Shown here: in pieces, positions 42,314 to 52,105 of the stretch
How the letters are laid out: the number at the start of each line of letters is the position of its first letter
How positions within the stretch are numbered: the first letter of the stretch is position 1
NCBI GenBank assembly: GCA_013373375.1
Contig: JABXHY010000072.1
Location: forward strand, 1-64,000
Source: Gammaproteobacteria bacterium
Lineage (GTDB): Bacteria; Pseudomonadota; Gammaproteobacteria; Enterobacterales; Kangiellaceae
Reading direction: 5' to 3'
Length of the DNA stretch: 64,000 bases
The notes under the pieces: generated by a model
Told to the model about the DNA's origin: nothing
Seen by the model: only the letters and a program-made list of their open reading frames with translations
Database searches by the model: none
Position numbers and translations under genes: made by a program

Positions 42314-45055
42314 ATGGAGTTTCTCTTTGTCATATTGCTTGGCTTAAGCATTACGCTACTTATCGGTTCAATACTCGGGATTGTTGCCTTTTTCAAAATA
42401 AACACACTAACCGCTGAAATAAGTAAGTTAAAACTCAAGCTTGCCCAGTTAATATCACAGCTACCGACTAACAACCTGGATAAGCCGGTTAGTGAGCAAC
42501 CTGATAAAGTTGAAAGCCAACAGACGAAAGCTCCTTTTGAACAGCAAGCAGAGTCTTCAATAGCCGAATCTACTTCATCAATACAAGAAGATGAAGAACG
42601 TCATCCTGTAAGCAATAAGTACAGTCATTTGAATGTCACCGCGACTACTCAAGGTATTAATGAAACCTCCACAGTAGAAGCGAAAGAAAAATTTAATAAT
42701 CAAAGATTAGAAAATGCTGCAAGTACACCTGAATTCAGTCCTCAGCCTTCAGTATTTATTACCAGTTTAAAAGAAAACTGGATGGCATGGCTGGGCGGCT
42801 TTTGCATTGCATTGGCAGGAATATTCTTTGGTAAATATTCAATTGAACAAGGTCTGTTGGGACCAGGTATGCGAATCTTTTTAGGATGCGCGACTGGCCT
42901 GGCGCTTCACGCAGTTGCGATTTGGTTGTTAAGAAAGAAAGGTGGCCATATTGCACTGGCAGCAATGGCAGGTGGAGGCAGTATAACCTTATTCGCAACT
43001 TTATTATCGGCGCTTCATTTTTACCAGATGTTCAGTCCACTGATGGTCTTTGTATTACTTGCCTTAGTTGCATTGGCAACTATGTGGTTAGCAATACTTC
43101 ATGGACCTGCTTTAGCAATCATCGGAATGTTAGGTGCGTATACTGTACCGATAATGGTTTCTACTGGAAGTGGCAATCTTATCGGTGCGATGATTTATGC
43201 GCTTATTATCACGGTATCAGTCTTACTTTTAGTGCGGGCAGTTAAAATTAATTGGCTTTGGTGGGGAGCGTTAATTGGCGGATTATTTTGGTGGTTGATT
43301 TCAATGACCAGTGAGCAACCCGATGGATTCAGGGGCATTTACCTCGGTGTTCTGGCGTACTTAATTTTATCAGTTATCAGTGGTAATTATCGTCTTAATA
43401 AAGTATTTCCATATAACGGAGTTTGGCCATTCAATAAGAAAGCTGAGAGCTCCTCCGTCAGTCAACAGGAGTCATTTATTCCTCTGTCATTGACAATGAT
43501 TTTGATCGCGCAATTATCTTCGATTTTATTGGTTGGTTGGTTTGAAAATTGGGCCAGCTTTTTAATTTTGCCTTTGATTATTTTGTACGCCTCTCGTTAC
43601 CAACCTCACTTAGCTTCCATAGTCTGGGGCAATTTTATTGGAACGATTATTTGTATTTTATTGCCACTGCTTTTCAATCCGACTATCAACCTGCCAGTCG
43701 ATAAGTCTTCTCTAGTTTCAATTCCAGAGCTTTTATCATCACTGCTAAGCTTGGGACTTATTCACTTGGTATTTGGTGTCTTGAACTACCGAGGCAGTGA
43801 CAACAAAAGTTGGAACAGCGCATTAATAGCGCTAGCGCCTTCTCTATTAATGCTGACTACTTTTTTATTATCCGATAAATTGATGAGTCAGCTCAGTTGG
43901 TCGCTTTTATTTGTGATTATGGGGGCGTTGTCGATATTCATTGCATTGCATTTTATACGGCGCAATTCTGATCGCTGGGTATCGATATGGCATTTATTAT
44001 CCGGGAATTTAAGTTATTCTGTTGCTGTCTACATAGTATTTGAGAACACCACGTTAACATTAGCACTTTCAGCCCAGGTATTTACTATTGCTTGGATAAT
44101 TAAAAGATTTAATGTTGCCGAGATCAGTTGGCTATTAAAAACAGTAGTGTCCATAGTGGTTGTTCGTCTCACGCTTAATCCGTGGATTGTCGATTATCCT
44201 CCAACAGGGCATTGGCCACTATGGACATATGGGGGCGCAACCTTAATCTGCTTTCTAAGCAGTTTGCAGTTAAAGGATTTTCAAAAACTAAAGCTTTGGA
44301 CCCAAGTTGCATCTCTTCACCTCTTTGTTTTAACTTTTTGGACTGAAACTCGATATGTATTGCACGATGGTGATGTTTTCAAAGCTGTGTACAGTTTTAA
44401 CGATATGGTGCTTAATGGCCTTTTATTCGGTGCGCTAAGTTTAGTTTACTTCTTTAAATCAAAGGTTAGTGAAACCGTTAAAAAATGGTACCTGGGCTAT
44501 TCCTATGTGCTACTGATACTAAGCGGTCTAAATTATTTGTTTATTATTTCTGGCTTGATGAAAAGTGAAAAGTGGATAGTGAGTGCCATTGGTACACAAC
44601 CCATATTTAATATTCTTATCTTCGCTCTTGGCATTCCCATTGTGTTAGCTTACCTGATATCAAAGTATTACGATCAAAGACTTAAAAGCTTGGCGAATAT
44701 TGTTATGGGAATTTTGAGTTTTATATTTATTTCTTTTGAAATTCGCCATCTTTGGCAACAAACGGTTTCCCTCAAAACACCAACGTCCGATGGAGAATTG
44801 TATACTTATTCGGTGGTTTGGCTGTTAAGCGCTGTTGCGATTATGTTTTACAGTGGATGGAAGCAAAGCATTCATGTTTATCGAAGTGGCTTGATTGTAT
44901 TATCGGTGGTTATTTTTAAAATCTTTTTAATCGACCTGGCAGGACTCGATGGTTTACTAAGAATCGCGTCTTTTATGGGACTGGGTTTGGCTCTGGTTGG
45001 AATATCACTTTTACATCAGAAAATTAAACCTCAAATTGAAAGTAAAGAAGTGTGA
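42314..45055 (+). CDS. DUF2339 polytopic membrane protein
   Basis: The 913-residue product has an N-terminal membrane helix followed by a short coiled segment, a Glu/Ser/Gln-rich disordered linker (about 45-150) and then some twenty-five hydrophobic segments. This is the pattern of DUF2339, with the conserved ENWMAWLGGFCIALAGIFFG entry and a C-terminal IVLSVVIFKIFLIDLAGLDG. Function of the family is unknown. It lies 92 nt after the sigma-factor gene, in the same direction, and is closed by a strong terminator. Confidence 0.85.
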   Translation: MEFLFVILLGLSITLLIGSILGIVAFFKINTLTAEISKLKLKLAQLISQLPTNNLDKPVSEQPDKVESQQTKAPFEQQAESSIAESTSSIQEDEERHPVSNKYSHLNVTATTQGINETSTVEAKEKFNNQRLENAASTPEFSPQPSVFITSLKENWMAWLGGFCIALAGIFFGKYSIEQGLLGPGMRIFLGCATGLALHAVAIWLLRKKGGHIALAAMAGGGSITLFATLLSALHFYQMFSPLMVFVLLALVALATMWLAILHGPALAIIGMLGAYTVPIMVSTGSGNLIGAMIYALIITVSVLLLVRAVKINWLWWGALIGGLFWWLISMTSEQPDGFRGIYLGVLAYLILSVISGNYRLNKVFPYNGVWPFNKKAESSSVSQQESFIPLSLTMILIAQLSSILLVGWFENWASFLILPLIILYASRYQPHLASIVWGNFIGTIICILLPLLFNPTINLPVDKSSLVSIPELLSSLLSLGLIHLVFGVLNYRGSDNKSWNSALIALAPSLLMLTTFLLSDKLMSQLSWSLLFVIMGALSIFIALHFIRRNSDRWVSIWHLLSGNLSYSVAVYIVFENTTLTLALSAQVFTIAWIIKRFNVAEISWLLKTVVSIVVVRLTLNPWIVDYPPTGHWPLWTYGGATLICFLSSLQLKDFQKLKLWTQVASLHLFVLTFWTETRYVLHDGDVFKAVYSFNDMVLNGLLFGALSLVYFFKSKVSETVKKWYLGYSYVLLILSGLNYLFIISGLMKSEKWIVSAIGTQPIFNILIFALGIPIVLAYLISKYYDQRLKSLANIVMGILSFIFISFEIRHLWQQTVSLKTPTSDGELYTYSVVWLLSAVAIMFYSGWKQSIHVYRSGLIVLSVVIFKIFLIDLAGLDGLLRIASFMGLGLALVGISLLHQKIKPQIESKEV

Positions 45056-45118
45056 TTTCGAGGTTCTGCTTTATTCGCACTTGTGTCATCTTCGAATAAA
45101 GTTTAAATCACACCTTTT
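45049..45118 (+). terminator. Nested-hairpin terminator after DUF2339 gene
   Basis: Outer arms GTGTGATTT and AAATCACAC are followed by CTTTTT; an inner stem pairs CTTTATTCG with CGAATAAAG. The outer arm overlaps the stop codon of the gene. This is a good intrinsic terminator for the flagellar-type operon plus DUF2339 gene. Confidence 0.7.
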
Positions 45119-45272
45119 TAGGGTTGCTTTTGTTTCAAGCTGCGATATCGCAGCTTAACGGCAATTTTACCAACTGATTGCTTTTCATTCTCCTTCTATT
45201 TAATGTTTAAAAAATGTTCAGCACATTTATGATACTGAACTGAAAACGATAAGAATAATAAAGGAGCGAAGC

Positions 45273-45995
45273 ATGAAACAGATCTTTGTAGTGGTATTTT
45301 TATTATGTGGATGTTTATTCTATAATCCTTCCCACGCAGAATCCCCGCCAGAATTAGTTGATGGTGTGCCTATCACTTTAGACGGCGCACGTGATGACTA
45401 TCAACTTTTCCCCTATTATCCTAGTGATTACGTTTCTGAGTTTGACGTTGCAATTTATGGTGGATCGGGTGATGCGGATTTATATGTAAAAGCTGGGTCT
45501 CCACCAACAAAGTCGGATTACGATTGTAGACCCTATCGAAACGGTAATAGTGAAAGCTGTTTTATCAATCGCACCAGCGATGTTTATTATGTTGCCGTGA
45601 TTGGTTATCGAGATTTTGCCAACGTAACTTTAATCCTCGATGAATTGCAGTGTGGCGACTGTCCTCCTCCGGGCAGTGTATTATATAACGGTGTTCCCAA
45701 ACCAAACCTAATTGGAGATAGTGGGGAGAAACTGTATTTTTCAACGATAATACCTGGCAATGCGACCAATATTAATTTCTCAATTAGCGGTGGTTCAGGT
45801 GATGCTGATTTATATGTGAAATCGGGTGACTGGCAAAACTGGCCAACGGAAGCTGATTATGATTGTCGACCTTATTTGAATGGCAATAACGAAAACTGTT
45901 ATTTCGATAACTCAACCGGGAAAGAGTATTTCGTTATGGTAAAAGGTTATCGAACCTTTTCGGGTGTAACATTAGTTGTTAATTATGACGAATAA
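45273..45995 (+). CDS. Secreted protein with two PPC domains
   Basis: The 240-residue product has a signal peptide (hydrophobic core IFVVVFLLCGCLF, cleavage after SHA). Two pre-peptidase C-terminal (PPC) domains of about 95 residues follow, each with the hallmark GGSGDADLYVK and Cys-containing YDCRPY/NGN repeats. PPC domains usually flank secreted proteases and are often cleaved off or mediate binding; here they stand alone without a catalytic domain. An AAAGGAG site precedes the ATG. It forms its own transcription unit with a terminator. Confidence 0.88.
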   Translation: MKQIFVVVFLLCGCLFYNPSHAESPPELVDGVPITLDGARDDYQLFPYYPSDYVSEFDVAIYGGSGDADLYVKAGSPPTKSDYDCRPYRNGNSESCFINRTSDVYYVAVIGYRDFANVTLILDELQCGDCPPPGSVLYNGVPKPNLIGDSGEKLYFSTIIPGNATNINFSISGGSGDADLYVKSGDWQNWPTEADYDCRPYLNGNNENCYFDNSTGKEYFVMVKGYRTFSGVTLVVNYDE

Positions 45996-46016
45996 TGGAT
46001 TAATTATAAATTATTC

Positions 46017-46047
46017 AAGGCTCACTTAGTAATAGGTGAGCCTTTGA
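46017..46047 (+). terminator. Terminator after PPC gene
   Basis: AAGGCTCAC and GTGAGCCTT form a perfect 9-bp stem with a 10-nt loop and a short T-run. It lies between convergent genes and can serve both. Confidence 0.65.
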
Positions 46048-46076
46048 GTTTAAAAATCATAGAATACTCGTTTAGA

Positions 46077-48101
46077 TTATCCGTCTTGTTGTAAGTTAGA
46101 TGCAAAAGTAATTGTTCCCTCAACTGCTGGGCGAAAACGAATCTTACTGCCAATTTTTATTTGTAAGTTTGCTGATTCACAATCGGCAGGGAAAAACATT
46201 ATGCCGGCCTTTTCAAATGCCGGGTCATCTACTTTAAGCCAACCAACACGCTCCGGATTATAATGTGTTACGGTACCTGTGTATTGATAATCTGCAGACG
46301 ATCCTTCCAATACCATTGGGCCTGTTTCACTCACATTCTCTAACGCTTTAGCAAGCTCTTGTTGTTTGCTACTCGACTTTTTAATTGCGATGTACAGCAT
46401 GTGCTTTGCGCGTGTACAGGCAACATAAAGTAAGCTCATCATAATTGGATTATCCAACGGCATTTTATGTTCGCTAATGTTAGTAACAATCGCGATGGGT
46501 GTTTCCATTCCTTTAAAACTTTCTATCGTCGAAACTGCGATTTGACCTTTTTGCGGAGCTAATTTTTTTCTTTTGCCGGTGCGTTGTTTTAACTTCCCCA
46601 TATCAAACAGCCCATAACTTCCAATCGACTTTATTTCATTTAAAGTGGAGCCTTCTGAAAAAGGCGCTCTTGCTGATAGTATGGTCATTTCATTAGTACG
46701 AATGCCTTCTTCTTCAATGAGCTTTCGGCATAAAACTTTCATCTGTCGATTAAAGTCAGCTTGGTCTTCGTATTCAATAATTTCTGGTTTATAGCCAAAT
46801 CGTCCACTGTGACTTTGTAAAATTTGTTTGCCAGTTCGAAAGCTTCTGGAGAAACTACTGATCTCTCTGGTGGTTCGATAGTTATGCACTAACGGAAACC
46901 AGGGCGGATCGATGGGTAAAACATTTTCAGGTACAAAGTGGGTTTCTTTACCTCCGGATCCAAATACTCCCTGACTTCGGTCAAAGAAAATATAGAAGCG
47001 ACTTGGATCAAGTGGATCAGTTTGCTTCTCTAGTAGAGTCTCAATGGCTTCCCACCAAAACGGCTGAACATCTTGTGATTCATCGCAGAGCAATACATCG
47101 TATCGCTTGTTTGAGTTATTAATGGCTTCGTTAAGTCGCTCCGGAACACCAAATTGAATCCACTCTTCATGAGTACCGGTAAAGTCTTGAGGTGCTTTGT
47201 GCAGTCGAACATTAAACTTTGCCGCCATCTGACCATAGGTTTTAACGTCAACACCCTGACCAATTTGCTCCAACAAGTAATCATTCATTAAACGATTACT
47301 GGATAACATAAGTACACGCTTACCCAGGTTACGAAAATATTTTGCCAGCATAATTGCGAGCATGGTTTTTCCAGTACCTGCTTCACCTTCTATACCGAGT
47401 CGTGGTGAACTCGCTATGGGCGTTATGAGAGTTTCTGAAATGGTTTCAATATCTTTCAGTCGTAGTTCATGGTTATCAAGGTAATCTCTTATGTGCAGTC
47501 GAGTGGAAAAGTGTGAGCCTCGTAAAATAGAGTGAACGCGATCAGCAACATCATTGAAGTTTAAGAAACGTTCTTCGTGAGAATTTTTTGCGATGGTTTC
47601 TAATGTTTCAACCAAGTTTTCCATTCGGTTGATTCCGATAACCAGTTTGGGTTCTATGGCAGCATTTTCTGGAATATCAGTTTCTAAAACATTGGGAAAG
47701 CAAACCGCATGGCATACAGGTACTCGAACAGACTGTTGGCGTAAGTATCGTAAAAAACGACTTTTCCATAAGAGAACCTGTTTGAAAGGGTCTTTAATTT
47801 TAAAGGCTTCGTCATAACGATTAATGGAATAAAAGTTGCCTTTATCGGGATCAAATTTAAGTCGACCTCCTTTGACTTCGACGACTATCAATCCAAAGTT
47901 TGGATGGTACAAGGCAAAATCAATTTCGTTATCTTTCATGCCTCGATTTTGTTCGATCATCGAAAGAGTACACGAACTATAAACGGCCCAATTGTCATCC
48001 AGTTGACGCTTGCACTCATTATAAAATTTTTCTTCTGCGCCGCTCGCGAATATGACACGAGTTTGGTCCACATCGGGGTACATCTTTGCCATGCTAAACA
48101 T
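46077..48101 (-). CDS. NERD-domain UvrD-like helicase/nuclease
   Basis: The 674-residue product starts with a nuclease-related domain (NERD): NEIDFALYHP and the catalytic-type strand LIVVEVKGG (about 58-80). A superfamily-1 helicase follows, with Walker A GEAGTGKT (239-246), the DExx box LLCDESQDVQPF, and the UvrD-C motifs VSTIESFKGMETP and YVACTRAKHMLYIA. NERD-helicases cut or unwind DNA and are found among repair and defence genes. No partner gene is adjacent, so the role stays open. Three in-frame ATG codons are possible starts. Confidence 0.9.
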   Translation of the reverse strand: MFSMAKMYPDVDQTRVIFASGAEEKFYNECKRQLDDNWAVYSSCTLSMIEQNRGMKDNEIDFALYHPNFGLIVVEVKGGRLKFDPDKGNFYSINRYDEAFKIKDPFKQVLLWKSRFLRYLRQQSVRVPVCHAVCFPNVLETDIPENAAIEPKLVIGINRMENLVETLETIAKNSHEERFLNFNDVADRVHSILRGSHFSTRLHIRDYLDNHELRLKDIETISETLITPIASSPRLGIEGEAGTGKTMLAIMLAKYFRNLGKRVLMLSSNRLMNDYLLEQIGQGVDVKTYGQMAAKFNVRLHKAPQDFTGTHEEWIQFGVPERLNEAINNSNKRYDVLLCDESQDVQPFWWEAIETLLEKQTDPLDPSRFYIFFDRSQGVFGSGGKETHFVPENVLPIDPPWFPLVHNYRTTREISSFSRSFRTGKQILQSHSGRFGYKPEIIEYEDQADFNRQMKVLCRKLIEEEGIRTNEMTILSARAPFSEGSTLNEIKSIGSYGLFDMGKLKQRTGKRKKLAPQKGQIAVSTIESFKGMETPIAIVTNISEHKMPLDNPIMMSLLYVACTRAKHMLYIAIKKSSSKQQELAKALENVSETGPMVLEGSSADYQYTGTVTHYNPERVGWLKVDDPAFEKAGIMFFPADCESANLQIKIGSKIRFRPAVEGTITFASNLQQDG

Positions 48102-48417
48102 CCATTTGTTTTAAAGGGTTAATTGTAAACTATCGAGATATTTTGCCTGTGATTAAAGTCTCGAATCACAGTAACAGGGCTGTTTATCACGAAGGGTTGA
48201 TATGAGTTTCAAACTAAAAAGTGTAGTTTCTTAAGTGTGAATTTTCACACTTTTTTCATTTTCGAATCTGTTTGAGATTCTATTATGAGTGTCGGTAAGC
48301 AAAGTAGTTCACAGTTTGATGATTTATCAGAGAGTAGTTCACATATTGAATAACAATGTCATGACTTAATCTGGAGGAGTGGATAATTTTATTGTAAAGG
48401 AAAACGATTATTGGGGA
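48102..48417 (+). promoter_or_regulatory. Divergent region with leader-peptide-like ORF and attenuator hairpin
   Basis: A 10-codon frame (48202-48234, MSFKLKSVVS) is preceded by GAAGGG 5 nt before its ATG. Its stop codon overlaps AAGTGTGAA, which pairs with TTCACACTT (48244-48252) and is followed by six T. No longer plus-strand gene precedes this terminator, so it probably lies in the untranslated leader of the lipoprotein gene downstream. This arrangement resembles transcription attenuation. It may instead end a small RNA. Confidence 0.4.
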
Positions 48418-51051
48418 ATGAAATTGAAATTGAAAAAGAAAAATCATTTTATCGTTCGGATTTTTTTTCCGATTTTAATAGCTGTGCTTTTAAATGCTTG
48501 CAGCACGGAAGATGAAGAAGATAACAGTTCGGGTGGTACCGATTGGTCGAAAACGACAATAGACGCGGTATTTCTTGCACAAACACATGTGTTAGCGCCT
48601 GATGATCCATTGTTCAAATTAGTCGGTAATCGTCCAGCGTTACTTAAAGTTCAAGTGACTGATCCGGATCAAGTTTTGGCCCCTCAAGTTACTGTTGAGC
48701 TTCAACTTGGTAGCGACCTCTCAACACTCACATTACAAGGACCTGAAAACTTACCTGCGGTATTCAACGGCGCATTAGGCCAAGTTGATCATAATTTTGA
48801 AGACAGTTTTACTGTATTAATTCCTGCGCAATGGATTCAGCCTGGTCTTTCAATCGAAGTGAAGGCTGCCGATTACAGTTCAATCTACGACATCAACGTT
48901 GGTGCGCCAACAGCCGTGAACATGAAAATGTTCGATGTACATTATTTTGGTCAGGGAAGTGGCGATTATCCGGCGGGAACTTTTGATGAACTCGCTTCTA
49001 AATGGCCTGTGTCCAGGTTATCGGTCGAGCGTATTCGAGGTTTGAACTTTAATACCATGATCATTCCTGCACGTCCTGACGTTGGAGCTCCAAATGTTAA
49101 AGTGACATCAACCCAAGATTATCTCGATCAAACAGGATTAAGGTTCGATGGTGAGCAAGCGGCTGCTTTACAGTGGGTTCATGCGCTGTCTGCTGCTGGA
49201 GGCAATCAAGATACCGCAATGTGTTACATCAATATCATTGGGGTACCTGCCGGTGGGCAAGCAGGTGGTTTTGATGGTGTTGGCGCGCCAGGTGTTGGCA
49301 TATTAAATCACGAGTTAGGTCATGCCTTATCATTACCTCATTGGGGCAATAACGCTAACTACCCTTATCGCGGTGAGATGCATGGCATCCCGGCGCCAGA
49401 ACAAGAAACACATGTTGGTCCTACATGGGCATTTGATATTCCCACGATGACATTTATTCCGCCAACGGTTCAAGCGAATAGTGATCGTGGTGTTGAGGGC
49501 ACATACAAAGCTAGCCCAATGCAGGGCGGTGGTACCGGTGATCAAGAAGAGCCATTTTTAATGCGTCACTTTTCTGATTACGGCGTTAATCAAATGCAAA
49601 ATTATCTTGAATCGAAAGTGGCTATTTCGAGAGATGGCGGATGGTTTAAATGGAATGATTCGAATAAAAGTTATAGCTCACCAATCACTAACGGAATTGG
49701 CGTACGTTATCCCATCGAACAAGATGTTCAAGTGATCAGCGTTATGGCTGCAACGTCATTGGCAGATATGAATTTAAATATGTTGTACCCACCTATTGGA
49801 CCGTATCAAGGAAACCTGATTCTTACTTTCGATCCAAACAATGAAGACGATCGCAATGCGGCTGCCAATAATTATTGTCCGGCAGCGGGTTGTGATTTTA
49901 GTTTACGAATCACTCAAGGAGGGGTGACTAAAACTTATATGCTAGCGGCCAGTGGCGATCCTGATGGTGATCGTTTTAATCAAAATAGTCTGAAAACGGT
50001 TGCTATCAATTTACGCGCATCCGATGGTGAAGTTACCCAAGTGCAATTATTGTTAACACCAGACGCACAGGAGTCAGGCTTACCCGCTAATCCGCAAGTA
50101 TTGGACAGTTATCAATCTTCGGGTGGTAATGATGGAGAGTTCGCCTGGAAAGATGACAATATTGAAACCTGTACTAATCGCACCGACGGTCCGATAAAAG
50201 TTTTCTTTTTAGCCGGACAATCGAATATGGTTGGTCACGGAACGGTGATCGCCAACCAGTCACAAATTGACAGAAACGGTGGTAAAGGAACCCTCGAGCA
50301 TTTAATTCAGCAAAGTTCAGAGTTCGATCATTTGCACGATGGCGCTGGTAACTGGATTCAGCGTGATGATGTCTGGATCGCGACTCTCGACAGCGTAGGA
50401 AAATTATCGGTTGGTTGGGGAACTAACTCGACGCACATAGGACCTGAATTACAGTTTGGACATACCATGGGCGAGTATTTTCAAAATCAGGTGCTGCTAA
50501 TAAAAACATCCTGGGGTGGAACCAGTTTAGCGGTTGATTGGCGACCGCCGAGCTCAGAGGGTGACACCGGGCAAAAATACAATGACATGTTAGAGCGAGC
50601 GCGCACAGTTTTGAGTGATTTGGAAAATCAGTTACCGGGTTACCAGGGGCAAGGATTTGAACTTGCAGGATTTGCGTGGCATCAAGGATGGAATGATAGA
50701 GTAAATCAGGAGTTTAACGATCAATATCAAACGAATTTAGTTAACTTAATTAATGACCTTCGCACAGAATTTACCATTCCACGATTACCATTCGTTTTAG
50801 CTACTACCGGAATGAGCGGATGGGATGAAACTCATCCTCGGGCATTGTCTTTAATGGAAGCACAGTTAGCCGCTCCTAGCGACGATCGACTCTCTCAAGG
50901 TAATGTTAGCGCAGTCGAAACTCGAGATTTTTGGCGAGGCTATAATGATTCACCAGCGGACCAAGGTTATCATTGGAATCGAAACGCCGAAACTTATTAT
51001 CGAATTGGCGAAGGACTTGCCGACTCAATGATACCACTACTGTGTCAGTAA
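48418..51051 (+). CDS. Lipoprotein with metzincin-like peptidase and SGNH esterase domains
   Basis: The ATG at 48418 is chosen over an upstream GTG because it gives a proper lipoprotein signal (core IVRIFFPILIAVLLNAC). The mature 850 residues begin with an acidic Ser/Gly linker. The N-terminal half contains HELGHALSLPHW (His at about 298), an HExxHxxxxxH zinc motif as in M66-type metallopeptidases. The C-terminal third is a sialate-O-acetylesterase-like SGNH domain: the nucleophile block FLAGQSNMVGHG (Ser about 602) and the block AWHQGWND (His about 755). It is probably on the cell surface and acts on glycoproteins or polysaccharide. The two-enzyme fusion is unusual. Confidence 0.85.
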   Translation: MKLKLKKKNHFIVRIFFPILIAVLLNACSTEDEEDNSSGGTDWSKTTIDAVFLAQTHVLAPDDPLFKLVGNRPALLKVQVTDPDQVLAPQVTVELQLGSDLSTLTLQGPENLPAVFNGALGQVDHNFEDSFTVLIPAQWIQPGLSIEVKAADYSSIYDINVGAPTAVNMKMFDVHYFGQGSGDYPAGTFDELASKWPVSRLSVERIRGLNFNTMIIPARPDVGAPNVKVTSTQDYLDQTGLRFDGEQAAALQWVHALSAAGGNQDTAMCYINIIGVPAGGQAGGFDGVGAPGVGILNHELGHALSLPHWGNNANYPYRGEMHGIPAPEQETHVGPTWAFDIPTMTFIPPTVQANSDRGVEGTYKASPMQGGGTGDQEEPFLMRHFSDYGVNQMQNYLESKVAISRDGGWFKWNDSNKSYSSPITNGIGVRYPIEQDVQVISVMAATSLADMNLNMLYPPIGPYQGNLILTFDPNNEDDRNAAANNYCPAAGCDFSLRITQGGVTKTYMLAASGDPDGDRFNQNSLKTVAINLRASDGEVTQVQLLLTPDAQESGLPANPQVLDSYQSSGGNDGEFAWKDDNIETCTNRTDGPIKVFFLAGQSNMVGHGTVIANQSQIDRNGGKGTLEHLIQQSSEFDHLHDGAGNWIQRDDVWIATLDSVGKLSVGWGTNSTHIGPELQFGHTMGEYFQNQVLLIKTSWGGTSLAVDWRPPSSEGDTGQKYNDMLERARTVLSDLENQLPGYQGQGFELAGFAWHQGWNDRVNQEFNDQYQTNLVNLINDLRTEFTIPRLPFVLATTGMSGWDETHPRALSLMEAQLAAPSDDRLSQGNVSAVETRDFWRGYNDSPADQGYHWNRNAETYYRIGEGLADSMIPLLCQ

Positions 51052-51107
51052 GCTTTTCTGTTAATCTTCAATTCTTTTATTGAATTGAAACACTGAAATA
51101 TAAATTC

Positions 51108-51147
51108 AAAAGTCACTCTTTTTAATTCTTAAACGGAGTGACTTTTT
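51108..51147 (+). terminator. Strong terminator after peptidase-esterase gene
   Basis: AAAAGTCACTC pairs with GAGTGACTTTTT around a 17-nt loop, with a T-run at the end. This is a classic intrinsic terminator. Confidence 0.8.
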
Positions 51148-51371
51148 ACTATCACTTTTTTCTTATCCTATACGCCTGCATTTCGATTGAGGTCTAAATT
51201 TTCTATTTTTTAATAAAGTAATGAGATTTGAAAATTCTACAAAATACAATGTAAAAAATAGACTTTCATTGTTTATAAGCCCCAATTTATTTATTTCAAT
51301 GCCTACGACAAAACCTTTGCACTTTGTCTCTATCCATTTCTATCAAAGCTCTTCAGCCAATTTATAAAAGA

Positions 51372-51388
51372 TTGGCACAGCTTTTGCG
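51372..51388 (+). promoter_or_regulatory. Sigma-54 (-24/-12) promoter of barrel protein gene
   Basis: TTGGCACAGCTTTTGCG matches the consensus TGGCAC-N5-TTGC with exactly 10 nt between the GG and GC. It lies about 55 nt upstream of the outer-membrane protein ATG. An NtrC-type activator is encoded 1.3 kb downstream, which supports real sigma-54 control. Confidence 0.8.
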
Positions 51389-51440
51389 TTTACAAATTTT
51401 GAAAATGTAGACAATTCAAATAATTAATTGGAGAACATTC

Positions 51441-52058
51441 ATGAATCGGTTTCATTTGACAAAGAATATTGCGCAATCAGCATCTACTAAATTTGGAAAA
51501 GCAGTTCGCTTAGCGGCGATATGTGTGCCATTTGCTTTAGCAAATAATGCAATAGCTCGGTCACCAAGTGATGCAGGTCCTTATTTTGGCTTCGGTTACA
51601 GTCAAATCAAAGTGAAAGACGCCGAAGAATTTAATGATGATAACGATGCATACAATGTAATTTTGGGAACACAGCTTAATTCTGTATTTGCTTTAGAGGG
51701 TGGCTATATAAATTTCGGTTCTTACGGAAGTGACTTAGCCAGTGCGGAAACGACCGGTATTACTTTAGGGATTAAGGGTGGAATTCCAATAGGCGATGTG
51801 TTGGATATTTATGCTCAAGCAGGAATGCTCTGGTGGGAGACTGATTATGACGTCATAGGAAGTTCGGGCTCGATTGACGGTCAAGAACCCTTTTACGGTG
51901 TCGGTGTATCATTTGGTTTAACCGATACATTGCACTTGAGAGCGGAATACAATCGGTATCAGGTTGAATTTGATGAAGATGATAGCGGTCCACTTCTTGG
52001 GTCGGCTCGAGACGCAGATCTCGATCAAGCGTTGGTGGGCATTTCGTTTTACTTCTAA
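51441..52058 (+). CDS. Outer-membrane beta-barrel protein (OmpA/OprF-like barrel)
   Basis: The 205-residue product has a long signal peptide ending near NNAIARS. An eight-stranded-barrel pattern follows with alternating hydrophobic residues (GPYFGFGYSQIKV, VFALEGGYINFG, LHLRAEYNRYQVEF) and a C-terminal strand ending in Phe (LVGISFYF), the barrel-insertion signal. The C-terminal OmpA peptidoglycan domain is absent. It is the first gene of a probable unit with a DUF1328 protein and a lipoprotein, under a sigma-54 promoter. Confidence 0.85.
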   Translation: MNRFHLTKNIAQSASTKFGKAVRLAAICVPFALANNAIARSPSDAGPYFGFGYSQIKVKDAEEFNDDNDAYNVILGTQLNSVFALEGGYINFGSYGSDLASAETTGITLGIKGGIPIGDVLDIYAQAGMLWWETDYDVIGSSGSIDGQEPFYGVGVSFGLTDTLHLRAEYNRYQVEFDEDDSGPLLGSARDADLDQALVGISFYF

Positions 52059-52105
52059 CTAGAAATGCTATTAAAGTTTTTTAAATTAAATCAGGAGACA
52101 ATATT

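Larger units (their letters stand above)
51052..51440 (+). promoter_or_regulatory. Intergenic region with terminator and sigma-54 promoter
   Basis: The left part holds the terminator of the lipoprotein gene and the right part the -24/-12 promoter of the barrel gene, listed separately. Between them is AT-rich DNA that could hold activator sites; no clear dyad was found. A GGAG site precedes the barrel gene ATG. Confidence 0.6.

Noticed and set aside
45273-45995. Secreted protease assignment for the PPC-domain protein
   Set aside because: Only the two PPC domains are present; no catalytic domain is encoded in frame.
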